Shown: positions 10,306 through 21,663 of the stretch, one piece after another
How positions within the stretch are numbered: position 1 is the stretch's first letter
How the letters are laid out: every line of letters begins with the position of its first letter
Notes under the pieces: model-generated
What the model saw: the letters and a program-made list of their open reading frames with translations, nothing else
The model's database searches: none
Told to the model about the DNA's origin: nothing
Position numbers and translations under genes: made by a program
Assembly (NCBI GenBank): GCA_900617975.1
Contig: UZAE01000143.1
Span: 1-34,186 of the forward strand
Reading direction: 5' to 3'
DNA from: Rodentolepis nana
Taxonomy: Eukaryota; Platyhelminthes; Cestoda; Cyclophyllidea; Hymenolepididae
DNA length: 34,186 bases

Positions 10306-11754
10306 TACCAACTTAATAATTCAAGGGAACTATCTGCACTTGGATATTCCGCCATCAAGAATACTGAGAATAAGTCAAGTCTTATTCATGTAACTATCCT
10401 CTACGGCCAATCCACTTATTGTTAAATGGAATATCATTACGCTTTTACAAATGAAAATTCTATTTTGTCTAAAATTATTCACAGCTCATTATAAATGATA
10501 ACTTATCGTTTTCAAGATTTGGTAATTGATTTACCCCACTGAACTGGAGATGATTTTCGAAAATTTTCAATGGCCACTCTACAGAGTTTACTCAAGTTGA
10601 ACCATACTAATAAGTAAATAATCGATTGCTAAATTGAAATTGGGTCTCTTCATACTGTCATCCACTATCCAGAAACAAGGGTCATATATGTGACAATGTT
10701 TCTTGAAAAGAAGTCGACAGTACTGTAAATTTTGCAATATTTTATGACTCTATGTGGCAAGTTAAAAAGAGGGTATTTTTTTCTAATTAAAAGCTGATGC
10801 ATAAATTTTGGGGAATCACATAAGGTCGTCATTTGAAATTAAACCAAAAATAGGACGGGCTTATCTCACGAATGGTTCTGAAAATGCCGATTTTTTAATA
10901 ACTGCACTCAGGCTAGTCAAAATGAACCTATTATGACAATTGACGAATTCAAACAAATATAGGACCGTTAAATGATGCTGTTTTAGGCGCAATTTCCCTT
11001 TTCCTGATATATCAATAGCTTAAAACTAAGTGTAAATAAACGTTTTTTCACATTAATTCTTATCACTAATATATATTGGCACGAAAAATCAGTTTGTTTC
11101 GGTACCCTCAAAAGGAACTCCCGATCAACATTGTTCCTGCAGTGGACAGCCAATTATCGAAATTTTATTCACTTATTAAGAAAATTCAAAATATAATCAT
11201 ACAGGAGTCTCTCATCATTTACAACTTCATTTTAGATATTGAAAGCAACTCGCCAATTTCCATATTCATTTTCTGTCTTATTAATAAAATTTTAAAATCT
11301 TAGCATTATCTCGAACAAGAAGATGATGTTAATTATAATCACAAAATAATAGATAATATTTAATGCGATATAGAACATTTTAGTTTCCTTTATTGTTCGC
11401 ATTGCACTCAAACATCGATATGAACAATGGATGGTTGACAAGAGGATAGCCGTTTCCCTCTGAATATATGTGACCAAAGGAGTAAAAGACAATTCGTCGA
11501 AGTTAGTTTTTTTGGGGGAGGGTGTTATGACGAGTCCATGAGAATTCAGTCTTTCAAAACGATCTCTGCTTATTTTTCAAACTCCTCCTTAGTTTCGCAA
11601 CTGATTGTTGACTCTAACTAGGTATAATGTAACTTGTGAGGAATTTTGCAATTTAATTAAAATATACCTCTATTTTGACCGTTACGCCTATATTACTCAT
11701 TTTAGTTATATCACATGGCAAGCTTTATGATAATTTTACTAGTCTTTTAGTTGA
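10306..11754. other. Gene-free A+T-rich DNA
   Basis: Two short ORFs of 66 and 75 codons (11076-11303 plus, 11292-11492 minus) are Ile/Phe-rich and lack splice or composition support. I see no gene here. Confidence 0.5.
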
Positions 11755-12035
11755 CATTGGGGTGCGGGTTAGACTCCTCGCCATGTGATGCCTCCTTGCC
11801 TACGTTTACTCATACGGCAAAAAAGTCTATTAACCGGCAGTCGTATACGCATACGGCAAAAAAGTCTATTAACCGGCAGTTTTCTTCTCACTTCAAACTA
11901 CCATGACCCCCCTATATGTCCTACATTCTCATACGGCAAAAAAGTCTATTAACCGGCAGTTGACTACTGGCTTCAAGCTACCATGACCCGACTGTATGTC
12001 ATATTGCATTACTTCCACGTACTCACCTTGCCATT
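11755..12035. repeat. Dispersed repeat family 1, internal copy with a triplicated 31-bp core
   Basis: The core that starts CATACGGCAAAAAAGTCTAT and ends TAACCGGCAGT occurs three times, identically, at 11811-11841, 11850-11880 and 11930-11960. The flanks (CTTCAAACTACCATGACCC, CTTCAAGCTACCATGACCCG, CTGTATGTCATATT) also recur and match the copy at 32.5 kb. The spacing, 39 then 80 bp, suggests local duplication within the element. Confidence 0.8.
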
Positions 12036-15000
12036 TAATCCTTTAACGCCCGAATAATTTTTTCCAAAAATGCACCCAACCGCACTCATGCGTGTCTCAC
12101 AGCAGACTGATGGCGACATGGTGAGTTTTGGTGGTATTTGGTGAATCTATGGACATGGTAAACATGTTTCATACGCCAATGGAGCCTTCTTTTACGAGTT
12201 TAGTACCAACGCAGCTTATTTTGAAAGAGAATCGTACGGTCATAACGGGGTTAAAGGGTCAATGAGCGTAAATAGAAACGACTATCAAATGTTCAAGTAA
12301 TTCATTTTCTCCCTCCTGCATTACTGAATTCTGAAGATGGAAAAAGAAGTCAGTTTGGTCTACAATAAAAGTAGTACTGTCCATTACTCTCTAAGCACTT
12401 GGTTTTTCTGTCTGTCGAACAAAGTGCTGTTTATTTTTGGTCTGCACTCTACTTTTTTTGCCAATTCATTCTTGACATTCACGCCTAGACCCCATTGTTG
12501 GTTTCATTAATTTTATGGATCGATCAACCTCTGCAGCTGCCATTTTTCTGCCAATTACTAAGACATAATTAGATGGATTTGAGTTAAAGTGGTTTTAACA
12601 TAGCAAAAGCAATTTGCACGTGCCTATGGCAAATTTCGAACCTTCAAGTATTCTATTTATGCCATATTCACCCACTTAACATTAGTTTTGATAGTTGGAG
12701 GATTGGAAATACAAGGTGCAAGTCTTGCAGAGATTATAACAAAATGCAAGCACATTAGGTGTGCATAAGCCTCCACTCTCTTTCAAGCACAGAAATAGGT
12801 AATCAAATTAATTTGATTTTAATGCCTCAGATATCAATTTGCCAACTAGAGTAGGTGTCGAGAAACCACCTTAATGAAAAATGATATTATTTTAGAGGGA
12901 AAACTCGGTCGATTTGCATGTACAACTCTATTTTATCTAAAACTTTTTAGCTATTTCAAGTAATAAAACAAAAAGTGTAGAATTTTCTTATTCAACTCTC
13001 AGAATTATGAAAAAATATGGCGACCATCAGCATATTTATAACTACGTCTTGGCATGCTATAAAAACATGCGTGCAAATACTGATTTAGGTAGCACTGTTT
13101 CCACCCTAAACTACGTTTTATCCAATTAATTAGCTGGAAAATTTGTCCAGCTGGTCATTGTTTACATAATGAATTAATCACAAAATAATCATATTTTGAA
13201 TAATTTTAAAAGAAAGCCCAGTTTATGCTAAAAGTTGGCGCTCCGTTGAACCAGTAAGCTCTTATAATGAGGCATTTTAGTTATCCCTCCTGGTTTCTTC
13301 CTCTACTTTTTCCAGGAAAAGGCACAAAGCATAATATCAACTTTGATATTTATTGCTTGAAGCATTAATTAGCCAACTTAGCCAGTATTCGAAGACTTTG
13401 AGTCTCTTCCATCTTCGCGTAATATCTGCCATTTTGCTGTACAGACACCGTGGAAGACATTCAAAACAAATGTATTTTCAGGAATTTCGTTTCTAATCAC
13501 AGTGTCTACAATTTCGAATGGCTACTTACTGATCGACAATTTTTGTTTTAGAAGAATTGAAATACCCTTATGAAACGATGTGCAACCACCTTTCTTTAAA
13601 TAAGCTTTAAGTAGGGAGGAAGATTATCAGACACACAGGATTTTTTATTATTGGGGTTTTAATAAGAATTTCTACAGCAAAGGCAAAAGGAATCCCGTGG
13701 CACATGTTCAATATATCAAATTAGGGTGTGATTATAAAATAAGCGAAAAACATACTCGAAATCATTGTTATCTTACAAAATTACTCCACCTAAAAGTAAA
13801 AATTAATTATTATTATTATTATCAAGTATACCCATGTGATTAGAACTTAGTTTTCCTCTTTTAAGTGTTAATGGTGTTGTAAATAGCATTGAATATACTT
13901 GACAATAGACAAAATACTGATAAGGCTGGCCTAAGTTTACAATTTTTGAAAATATAAAAAAACTCATAATTTGCTTCATTCATAAACATTTTAGGAAGAA
14001 AAAATAATCGTTTTTAGTGGGAAGCAGGAGGAAATGTCGAATAATACCTAAAGTGGCCTCAGTTACGATCTCTTTACGCAAATAATAAATGAGTGAATGC
14101 ATGTGCATTTTTTCCTTTAAAAAATGTGCATTTAATGCGTAAAATAGTTAGACAATGCGAACTGACGTAGGAACTATTTCATTCACTAAAGATTTCAGAC
14201 AAAATTACGAAAGAGCCAATCCCAGTCGAGTATCTGGAAAATGAGAAGAAAGCAAGGACTGCTATCAATTAATTAGTCCTCTACAATGGCTATAAAACTC
14301 AGGATCCAATGATGAAATGGGATTGCCTTAATCGATATGCAAATGACTATAGACTTTGTTCTTGGCAATAAATCTTCGTTATTCAAAATTTTTTATAATT
14401 ATACCACAATGGAGCACTTTCAAGCAGATATAATGGCCATTTCTATTTCTTTTGTGACTTGGTAAAAGCAATGAGATATAAGGAATTAGGCTCACTTTTT
14501 GCCATTTTAAATGGCATTAATGTAACAGCTTATTTGAACCTTATTTGATGAGAGTGAGTTATAAATGGTGACAGCTGGATAATAATAGCCGGTGAACTGG
14601 TTACTATAGGCAAGTTCTGCTAGTGATTGTCTAGAGAGCAAGACTAAACAAAAATTTAATTTTTTCGCAATCATGGTTCTAAATTGAATAGGATTAACTT
14701 AATTTTGAACGTCAACTAGGCACTTTCTGTATTTTTCAGTGGTGTATTTAAGCGCAAAATCTTCCACATCTCAACGTAGATTAAGGTACTACCTTTTCGT
14801 ATTCGTAGGAAACGGACTAACACCCTACCCCTCAAATTATAACTTGCAATTTAATCAGTATAACGTTTCAAGCTTTACGCAACTGATCATTCACCTGAAA
14901 TGCAGACTAGGAGGGTAGAGGTGTGAAAATGCTGCTTTCAGTCTGACTTATAAATATCCATATATTGAAAAATATATCTTCTGGAACAATGGTTAATATG

Positions 15001-15590
15001 GCAATCATTTGACTGAAAGTGACATTTCTTCAAGTTAAAAGTCTCACTTATCTTCGATTAATTGCCAAAATTACAGGCTCCATTACTGTCATGCTTGAGA
15101 AGGCAGACAAATGAACGTCAATGAATGAAAACATGAAATTGCTTCATTGTGAAATGAATAATGAGGAAACAAGGAATTAAAAGAAATCGACTTTTCCGCT
15201 CCAGTGAATCATTAGGTCATTATTTTTATAGCATTCAATTGCTAAAGGGTAAATTCACTAGCACACATATAAAATCGGGGTGCGTTGTTTTCATGTGATT
15301 CATAGAGTGTCAGTCTATCAGATAACGGAATTTGGCACTTGACAATCACACGTTTTACAACTCACCCTCACCTACAATGTGTCGATGAAACCGGTGGTTC
15401 ATATAGATAATTACCATTTCACCGCAACATTTCAGCTATAGCTGATCTTCAGTAATGCGAAAAAACAGGTATAGTTCTTTCTAGAAATCTCATCAATCTT
15501 GAGTTATTTGTAGTGTTTCTAATATTTTTTGGAAAAGAGTATTTTAAGATTATTACAGTATCTTCTCTTCTAATTGACAATTAAATATGG
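12036..15590. other. Gene-free stretch with a (TTA)n microsatellite and one exon-like island
   Basis: Mostly A+T-rich with frequent stops in all frames. A short (TTA)n array lies at about 13806-13822. At 12091-12126 an 18-nt island (12103-12120, QTDGDM if in phase) sits between a pyrimidine-rich CTCACAG and GTGAGT, like a micro-exon, but no companion exons were found. No gene is called. Confidence 0.45.
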
Positions 15591-15612
15591 AATATTTCTA
15601 TCTGATACCAAA

Positions 15613-16029
15613 ATGGATGCCGCTATAGATTTTTGTTGTCGTTTGAATTTCTTTCTTGAAACAATGAACGCGAATAGTGGAAATTTTTTTCCATTTTGTC
15701 AAATTACTGAATGGCTGCATAATTCTGTCGACTTCTTTGCTTTTAAAAGCTAAAAACCACTCCCCACGAATTAAAGCTATTAAAGCGCAAGATTTTGAAA
15801 ACGAAACAGAAAATTTAAATTTAATTTTAAGAACCAATTTGTCGTTTTTGCTGAGTCTCGGTGCTCATAAAGCTCTCAAATTAATGGAACACGAGGGAAC
15901 TAGTAAAGTAAGTATGATCTCGGTTAGGCAGAGGTGGTTAGATTCGGATTCAAGATATCCAAGTCTCAAAAACCGCTTTCCTTTAAGCAATAAAGTAAAT
16001 GACTTTATCAACCATTGTTTTCAAAAATG
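15613..16029 (+). pseudogene. Possible small gene or gene fragment with a frame change in an A run
   Basis: An ATG at 15613 opens 46 codons (MDAAIDFCC...ITEWLHNSVDFFAFK) ending at TAA 15751. A one-base shift at the AAAA run (15745-15748) would continue into the next frame, open to the TGA ending at 16029 (KNHSPRIKAIKAQDF...LSFLLSLGAHKALKLMEHEG...RQRWLDSDSRYPSLKNRF), about 140 residues in all. The composition (Trp, His, Arg, Glu) is more protein-like than the flanks. A GTAAGT at 15909 could instead be a splice donor, making the second part an exon with an acceptor at the TTTTAAAAG ending 15750. I do not recognise the product. It may be a decayed gene, an exon of an unseen gene, or chance. Confidence 0.3.
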
Positions 16030-16123
16030 ATTGGAAATATGAATAGTGCATTCACTTTATTGGGGGTAGCTTGACTGTATGAACGTTTCACTACATCCAG
16101 GCATAGATGGGGTCGGGGAGGGA

Positions 16124-16198
16124 GGGGGGGGGGAGGGTGGAGATTGAAGAAGTTAAACAAAAGCCAAATGTAATGAAAAACCTAGAACCCCCCCCCCC
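16124..16198. repeat. Paired G10 and C11 tracts
   Basis: Ten G at 16124-16133, in a wider G-rich stretch (16109-16140), face eleven C at 16188-16198 across 54 nt. The two runs are complementary and could form an inverted-repeat hairpin in either strand. The G-rich side also fits a quadruplex pattern. Confidence 0.7.
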
Positions 16199-16199
16199 A

Positions 16200-19100
16200 C
16201 ACTCCAACACTCAAGTTTGGAATATGTGCTCACGTGAGATATCATGAGAATCTTAATGAAGCACACTAAAATGGGATTATGCTATGCAAATTCTTCCCAT
16301 CAATGATTAATATCAATTTCAAAGACAGACGAAAACAGCTTTTTGAAAATGAATTGTTTCTATCTAATAAAAAAAGAAAATGCTCAAAGATGTTGTTGAG
16401 ACATTATTTTTCTTAAGTCAGATTCCATCAATGGGGATTCTTCCGAGAAGACCATTTTCCCAAAGAGTCTTGAAGCATTTCCATAATGGTTTCCCAGTTT
16501 GATTTAGAAACATTTTACTAAACTATTTTTGCTCTAACCTGAAATATTAAGATTTTCATCCTCTTTTCAAGCTTTTGGCTTTTGGTTTGATCTGAAGGAA
16601 GGTATCTGACAAAAGAAGGCAACAGAAAACTGTCTGTAATTATTCTCCCTTCCTACCACCCCCTCCCACCTTTTAAATTCAACAATGGTCAAATAATCAA
16701 CTATTCCACTTAGGTAGATTTTAGCCTCTAGAAGCAATGCCAATGTTTTGTGTTCATTCTGATGAAAACGCAATAGAATACCTTTGGAGTGCACAACGCC
16801 TCCAAAGCTGATAGAAGGAAACCCATGCTCTCTCGAGCAGTCTGGAAGGAGCAGCCTTACAACTGGTCACTTAGGAAGCAAATTGGGTTATAATCGCAGA
16901 TACCTCTCAGCCAATCAGCGATCAATAGTCGCTGCATCGTTATCTTAATTTTATTTCAATGACCAGAACTTGCGCTAGTGTCACGCAGCCAGAGTAAACA
17001 CTAGTCACATCGCAAATCCTGTTTCCTCGACATTGTTGAGAGAGCTTGGCTAATTTCGGGAGCAATTATATACTTGGGTATTTTTTGCCATTACTTATTT
17101 GTGGAGTATCAGCTGTAAACATTCCTAAGTTCTTTTCTTACTTTATTGGAGTAAAAATAAGGATAAATAATAATCAATTCAACTAATTGAGATACTGATT
17201 TACGGCTGAGGAACCCTTCAAAGTTCTAATGTGAAATAAATTGTTGCTGAGGTGAGGCACATCAAAGCAAACTTTAATCAGGAAATGAAGATAGTGCTAC
17301 TGGGGATCTAATGCAATTGGATTCTTGGAAATCATTGACTTTCACTATAAGACAAAGTCATTAGGTTTCCAGTTATATCCATAATAGCATCTGGAGAAAA
17401 CCATTTCAAAACTTGAGTAGAGGAAATATCTTGAAGAAACGTGCTGAGAACTTTGGTCCATGGGATTCAGGATGATGTCTATCTCCTACCCAACTAGGGG
17501 ATAATATGGCGCTGTGTTTTGAACCATTTTTGAAAAATATCACGCCGAATTTTTGACGTTAACACACAGAATGACGTTCTGATGTACTACATTTCAATCA
17601 CCCTGGTCTCTAAAAGGACTCAATGCATTCGTAAAGCAGGTATCGGAAATGGCTGTTAACCACTGAGTATGAGGAAAGGTGAACCTGTAGACGGAGCATT
17701 GCAGTTTGCATTCTCACTCTAGAGCCTTGAAATAATTGCTGTTATTAAAATTGTTTTCTCTCTTTTAGTCTCCCAAACCACGCACAAAATTTCTCGAATT
17801 TAAGCTTGTATTAAGTATTATTACTTAAGATTCTGCCGCGTAACGACCCATCATTTTGAGAAATTTAAAATGGTTCTTATAAGCTGCAAATAATCTTAAG
17901 ATTTGCGGTTTAAATTCTTAAGGATAAATTGTGTTCCTTTTATTTCACACAAACAGTCTTTACCCTTGCCATAATCTAGTTAAACAACTGTTTATAAATG
18001 AAAAAAACACTATCGCTTCATATCTATTTTAATCAAACTCTTGCCTAAATTTCTGTGATTTAAGGTAGATGCAATTTTCATAAGTGATCAGAGTAAGCTG
18101 TAGAGATTATTTTAGTTTATTCTGTGGATTTTTACATTGTATATGAAGTATTGGAAGCAAAATTTTGAAGCGACTATGAAATGACCGTTTTATTATCGAT
18201 TTCGTTCTCAAGAAAAATACCGGCAAATTTTGCTGCTTGCACAATTCCGCAGGTGTGATTCACATGACAGAAGCTGTCTTTAGCGCCACAGGAAGAGAAA
18301 TTTTATGTGAAATAATGAAAGTCAGATATGATCCCACTTTGTGCAACCACCTGTCCATATATGGCACAATTGAGCGTGAAGAGTTCACATTGAGTGAAAC
18401 CAAGTGATTTCTATTATGTTGAATTACCTTTGCCTATCTCACCTACAAATTTGCATCTGTCAAAATGGCGTGAATTATTCAAATTAAAAGAATAAAGGCA
18501 TTCAATTAAGTAAAGTGGTCAAGAAACCCTAAATTTCTATGATGTAAAATTGTCCCAAAATAGCGTTGACTGTATCCTTAAAATCTAGTTTATCAATAGG
18601 CAGAGTTTAAATAAATTTTACTTCATCAAACTCAAATAACTCAAGCTTTTTAGCTCTCTAACTTGATTTTGCATTCTTTAATCAACCCTTCATCTCATGA
18701 TCAAAATTTCAAACGATTTTTTTATTACGAGAAATAATAATTTTTCATCAAATGCGCTCACAGAATAAATTAAAAGCAGTTTAAGAATAATATGTAAAAT
18801 TTATCTCACGTCATTTCAACATTATTTCAGCCCACTATGTTTTAATGAATAGGATTGAAATTGAATTGGCTTCTTAATCGAATGATATTTCGAAATTTTC
18901 CTTGAAGTTTTCACTTTCACTCGGTTCACATACCAACAAACTACCGTCCAGATTTCACTTCAAAATTTGATGGCCTCTATGACCCAACTATCTAGGGAAC
19001 CTTTGATCTCAGTATGATACCAAACATGTAGAGTGTATTGTTATTCCTACAAAATCTATCATTATACTAATTGGCAAGTAGATCACCCAAATAATCTTTT

Positions 19101-19300
19101 TACTAAATGATGTGTCTTAAAATTTGTTACTTAATAAAGTTTAAAATATTGCGATAGTAAAAATATGTCGATAGTTTTGCCAAATTACTTTGTTTTACAA
19201 TTATTAAATTACTTGTGGTAAAACCTTTGTAAAGAAAACGAGTCAATAAAGTTAGAATTGATTGTGACCTTGGCTTGCCAAACTAATTCTCCTCCTTGTC
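16200..19300. other. Gene-free stretch
   Basis: A 75-codon minus-strand ORF (16567-16794) and short open bits near 17.4-17.7 kb do not extend into anything recognisable. The 16.8-17.05 kb part is richer in G+C than its surroundings but is interrupted in every frame. I see no supported gene. Confidence 0.45.
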
Positions 19301-19306
19301 TTCTAG

Positions 19307-19492
19307 ATGGTCTTGAACATGTATGCTTTAATTTGGACTGTCTTGTCCAGGGTCTTTTTCTGCCTGGACATCACGGTAAGTGGAATGCTCTATCATCGTC
19401 CCCTTACAAGTTGGTTTCCTCTCAACTTAAGTGAAGATGAAGTTTCGAAAAATGTGCTATCCAACTGTCAGCTTAAATCGAATAAGGAATAA
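19307..19492 (+). CDS. Possible 61-residue secreted-type peptide, or a short exon
   Basis: The ATG directly follows a strong acceptor (CTCCTCCTTGTCTTCTAG). That suits either a cis-spliced exon or a flatworm trans-spliced leader acceptor. Translated straight through, the N-terminus is hydrophobic (MYALIWTVLSRVFFCLDITV) like a weak signal sequence with an internal Arg, followed by a polar tail (LSEDEVSKNVLSNCQLKSNKE). AATAAA at 19488-19493 overlaps the stop. Alternatively, 19307-19375 is an exon ending at ACG|GTAAGT; a second frame across it is also open (GLEHVCFNLDCLVQGLF). No family is recognised, and no partner exons were found on this strand. Confidence 0.3.
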   Translation: MVLNMYALIWTVLSRVFFCLDITVSGMLYHRPLTSWFPLNLSEDEVSKNVLSNCQLKSNKE

Positions 19493-19697
19493 AATGGTGT
19501 CCATGATGCGATGACATCGAAATTTTCCCATTTATTGTACAAAAAGATGGGAACAAAATTTCTTTACCAATGTTAACCTTAATTCATGCATTGGAATAAA
19601 AAATTCATTAATTTTTATAAAAAATGTTCAAAAATATCATATATTGCACATTTTCTAAATCAATACCCCAACTTAACCCTATAATCTTATTACTGAT

Positions 19698-20614
19698 TTA
19701 TTTTAAATTAACACTTTTTATAAGTTCATGTAAACAAGGTAAGTGAAAAGTGTTTACAATTATCATCACCCACTTTGGATCAACTTTTGACCATCGAATG
19801 CCAAGAGGTTTTAACGCTCCTTCCATGTCAGTTAAGATTAATGCCGAATAGATTACATCCAAATCGTCATGCTCTTTCGCCTTCCAAAATACTAAGATCG
19901 CTCGTTAATGATGAACAAAGAACATTGGAAAGCTAGAGGTAATCAGTATTTGATGCTAATTTCAATATCACGAGCATCCATATCAACCCCATACACCTAT
20001 TTGTGCTTTCTCACATTGGTTTAAGAGTTCTGGAAACCGCAATATTGGCGAGGCGAGTGATTGTACCAACAATAAAGTACTGTGCTCTTCGTGATCTAGA
20101 TTAATGACAGGCGCTCGGAATATGAGCGTATGCCGGACACACCCCAGTTATATTTAGATAATACTTGGATTTTAAGTTTGCAAATTCTACGAATATTGAA
20201 ATTAGTACTTTCTTTTGAGAAAGCACTGTTTGATATTCATCTAGAATAATGAAGCCATAGTGGTGAGCAAATCGAATGATTCCACTTTACGAAGGGACCG
20301 GATTTTGAAAGAAGCACTCCACACCTACGTCGGTAGATGTGCACTTATTTACACTGACCTTACGTCTTCTGCATTACTTCTTATCTAACGCACTTCCAAT
20401 CGATGGAGTCTAGCTTAGGACGTATGCACATCTTCACAACATTACCAGGGGCAGAGGATTCCAGCCAATACGGCAAGATGGCCCACACCTCGTAATCATC
20501 CTTAGAGACGTCTAATATATATGTCTTATGGCCCTTACTACCATCTCTGTAAGAGTTTCCGTAATGAAGACAAGTTGAGACCGCTTTTCGTACAATACCC
20601 TCATTGACTTCAGT
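19698..20614 (-). pseudogene. Decayed coding relic of unrecognised family
   Basis: Four consecutive minus-strand stretches read like protein but are separated by stops and frame changes. 20381-20614 has YGNSYRDGSKGHKTYILDV, DDYEVWAILPYWLESSAPG and RPKLDSIDWKCV. 20101-20346 has GVECFFQNPVPS, a stop, then IIRFAHHYGFIILDEYQTV. 19983-20147 has FRAPVINLDHEEHSTLLLVQ and RFPELLNQCEKAQIGV, continuing in another frame as VYGVDMDARDIEISIKY. 19698-19904 has LVFWKAKEHDDLDVIYSAL and EGALKPLGIRWSKVDPKW. The order and common strand suggest one ancestral ORF of about 270 or more residues, now broken. A gene with very short introns is the alternative, but I found no consistent set of GT-AG joins. I looked at aminotransferase and helicase resemblances and neither holds over the whole length. 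Confidence 0.4.
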
Positions 20615-20619
20615 TTAAA

Positions 20620-21075
20620 CTCAATCATCCTTTTACCAAATGCTAATTGTTAGCTTACTTCCTTCTCCATCATTCCTCATTTTCTGGTCTCTACATAACT
20701 CTTGATCCTCTAAATTTTTGAAATTTTATCGTTTCTTTTAATTTCAATCGGTAAGAGAGGTTATTAGGCTTTCATTAGCTAAACTATTCTTGACTCCCTA
20801 CTCCAAGGACTAAAATCCGATCAATTACAGTTCACATTTAATTAGATTTTAGCACCAACACAGCCAACTAACAACTCAACCTGCGAATGCTTTAATTTAA
20901 GCCAAAGAAATTGGATGCGTACAATTCGTTTCATTTCTCCCATATTCCGATATTATTTCTTTACAACATCAGGACACCTTTCTGTTTTCCCTTTATTTTG
21001 CCACAAACTAAGAACAAATTCACATCTTAGTAACTTCAAAGTGTTTAGATCTTAAGAAAATCTACAAGAAAGATT
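20620..21075. other. Gene-free stretch between the relic and the downstream gene end
   Basis: A+T-rich with stops in all frames. I see no gene or repeat. Confidence 0.5.
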
Positions 21076-21098
21076 TTTTGAGTTAAAGCTTTCCAGTA

Positions 21099-21104
21099 TT
21101 TATT
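21099..21104 (-). promoter_or_regulatory. Polyadenylation signal of the downstream minus-strand gene
   Basis: AATAAA on the minus strand (TTTATT on plus), about 280 nt past the TAG at 21384. It implies a 3' UTR of roughly 300 nt, over which the sequence is less A+T-rich than the flank. Confidence 0.55.
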
Positions 21105-21383
21105 CAGCTCTGTGCAATGAAAGTACAAGATAAAACAGGAACATTTCGAAACGATAAAATGAGGCAAGGTCGCCGAATAGGCTACCTTACAGCGAAAATT
21201 TTCACACGAAAGGGTGCATAGAGGGGGAATGAACGAAAGTATGAGGGTTTCCAGTTCTCAGCAAGAAGTAATATCACAATGACGAAACAGGGAGGGACTT
21301 TGTACAGGAGATCGCACATAGTGAAGTGATTACTAAAATCCGACTAAGTAGTAGGACGAATGCTTTGCCAGTGTGTACGTCGG

Positions 21384-21663
21384 CTACCAATAATCGCGAA
21401 CGCGGACCAAGTCGGTGTGGCTTGGAATACTTGCGAAATGCCAGTTAAGTGTTCTGCTAGGAAGTTGCCAGGTTGTTCGAGCAATCGACGCAGGACATCT
21501 GGGGCTCCTTGACAAGTTGCCAAAATGGTCAGAGGAAATTGTCGTATTACCCAGGGAGAGATTAGTGTTGTTCCGGCCAATAGAACAGGTACTCCTAGGG
21601 GATGATTCAGAATGGCCTCTTGGACTGATGCTGTTAATTGTTGAAGATTTCTGTCGGGATGAT
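21384..21663 (-). CDS. Unrecognised gene, terminal exon
   Basis: 280 nt from acceptor GCTCCTTCAG to TAG at 21386-21384. The phase dictates the Ser/Arg-rich frame (SSRQKSSTINSISPRGHSE, ending SHTDLVRVRDYW). A longer ATG-initiated frame overlapping it on the same strand, and one on the opposite strand, are by-products of the low stop density in this G+C-richer exon. Confidence 0.7.

Noticed and set aside
11811..11960. CRISPR-like direct repeats (three identical 31-bp copies)
   Set aside because: The spacing is irregular (8 and 49 bp between copies), the flanking sequence is itself repeated, and the genome is eukaryotic.
20101..20346. Aminotransferase resemblance (IIRFAHHYGFIILDEYQ, like the ADEVYQ region of alanine aminotransferase)
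   Set aside because: The neighbouring blocks do not follow the order of any aminotransferase, and the PLP lysine region was not found. A helicase motif II reading (ILDE) fails for the same reason.
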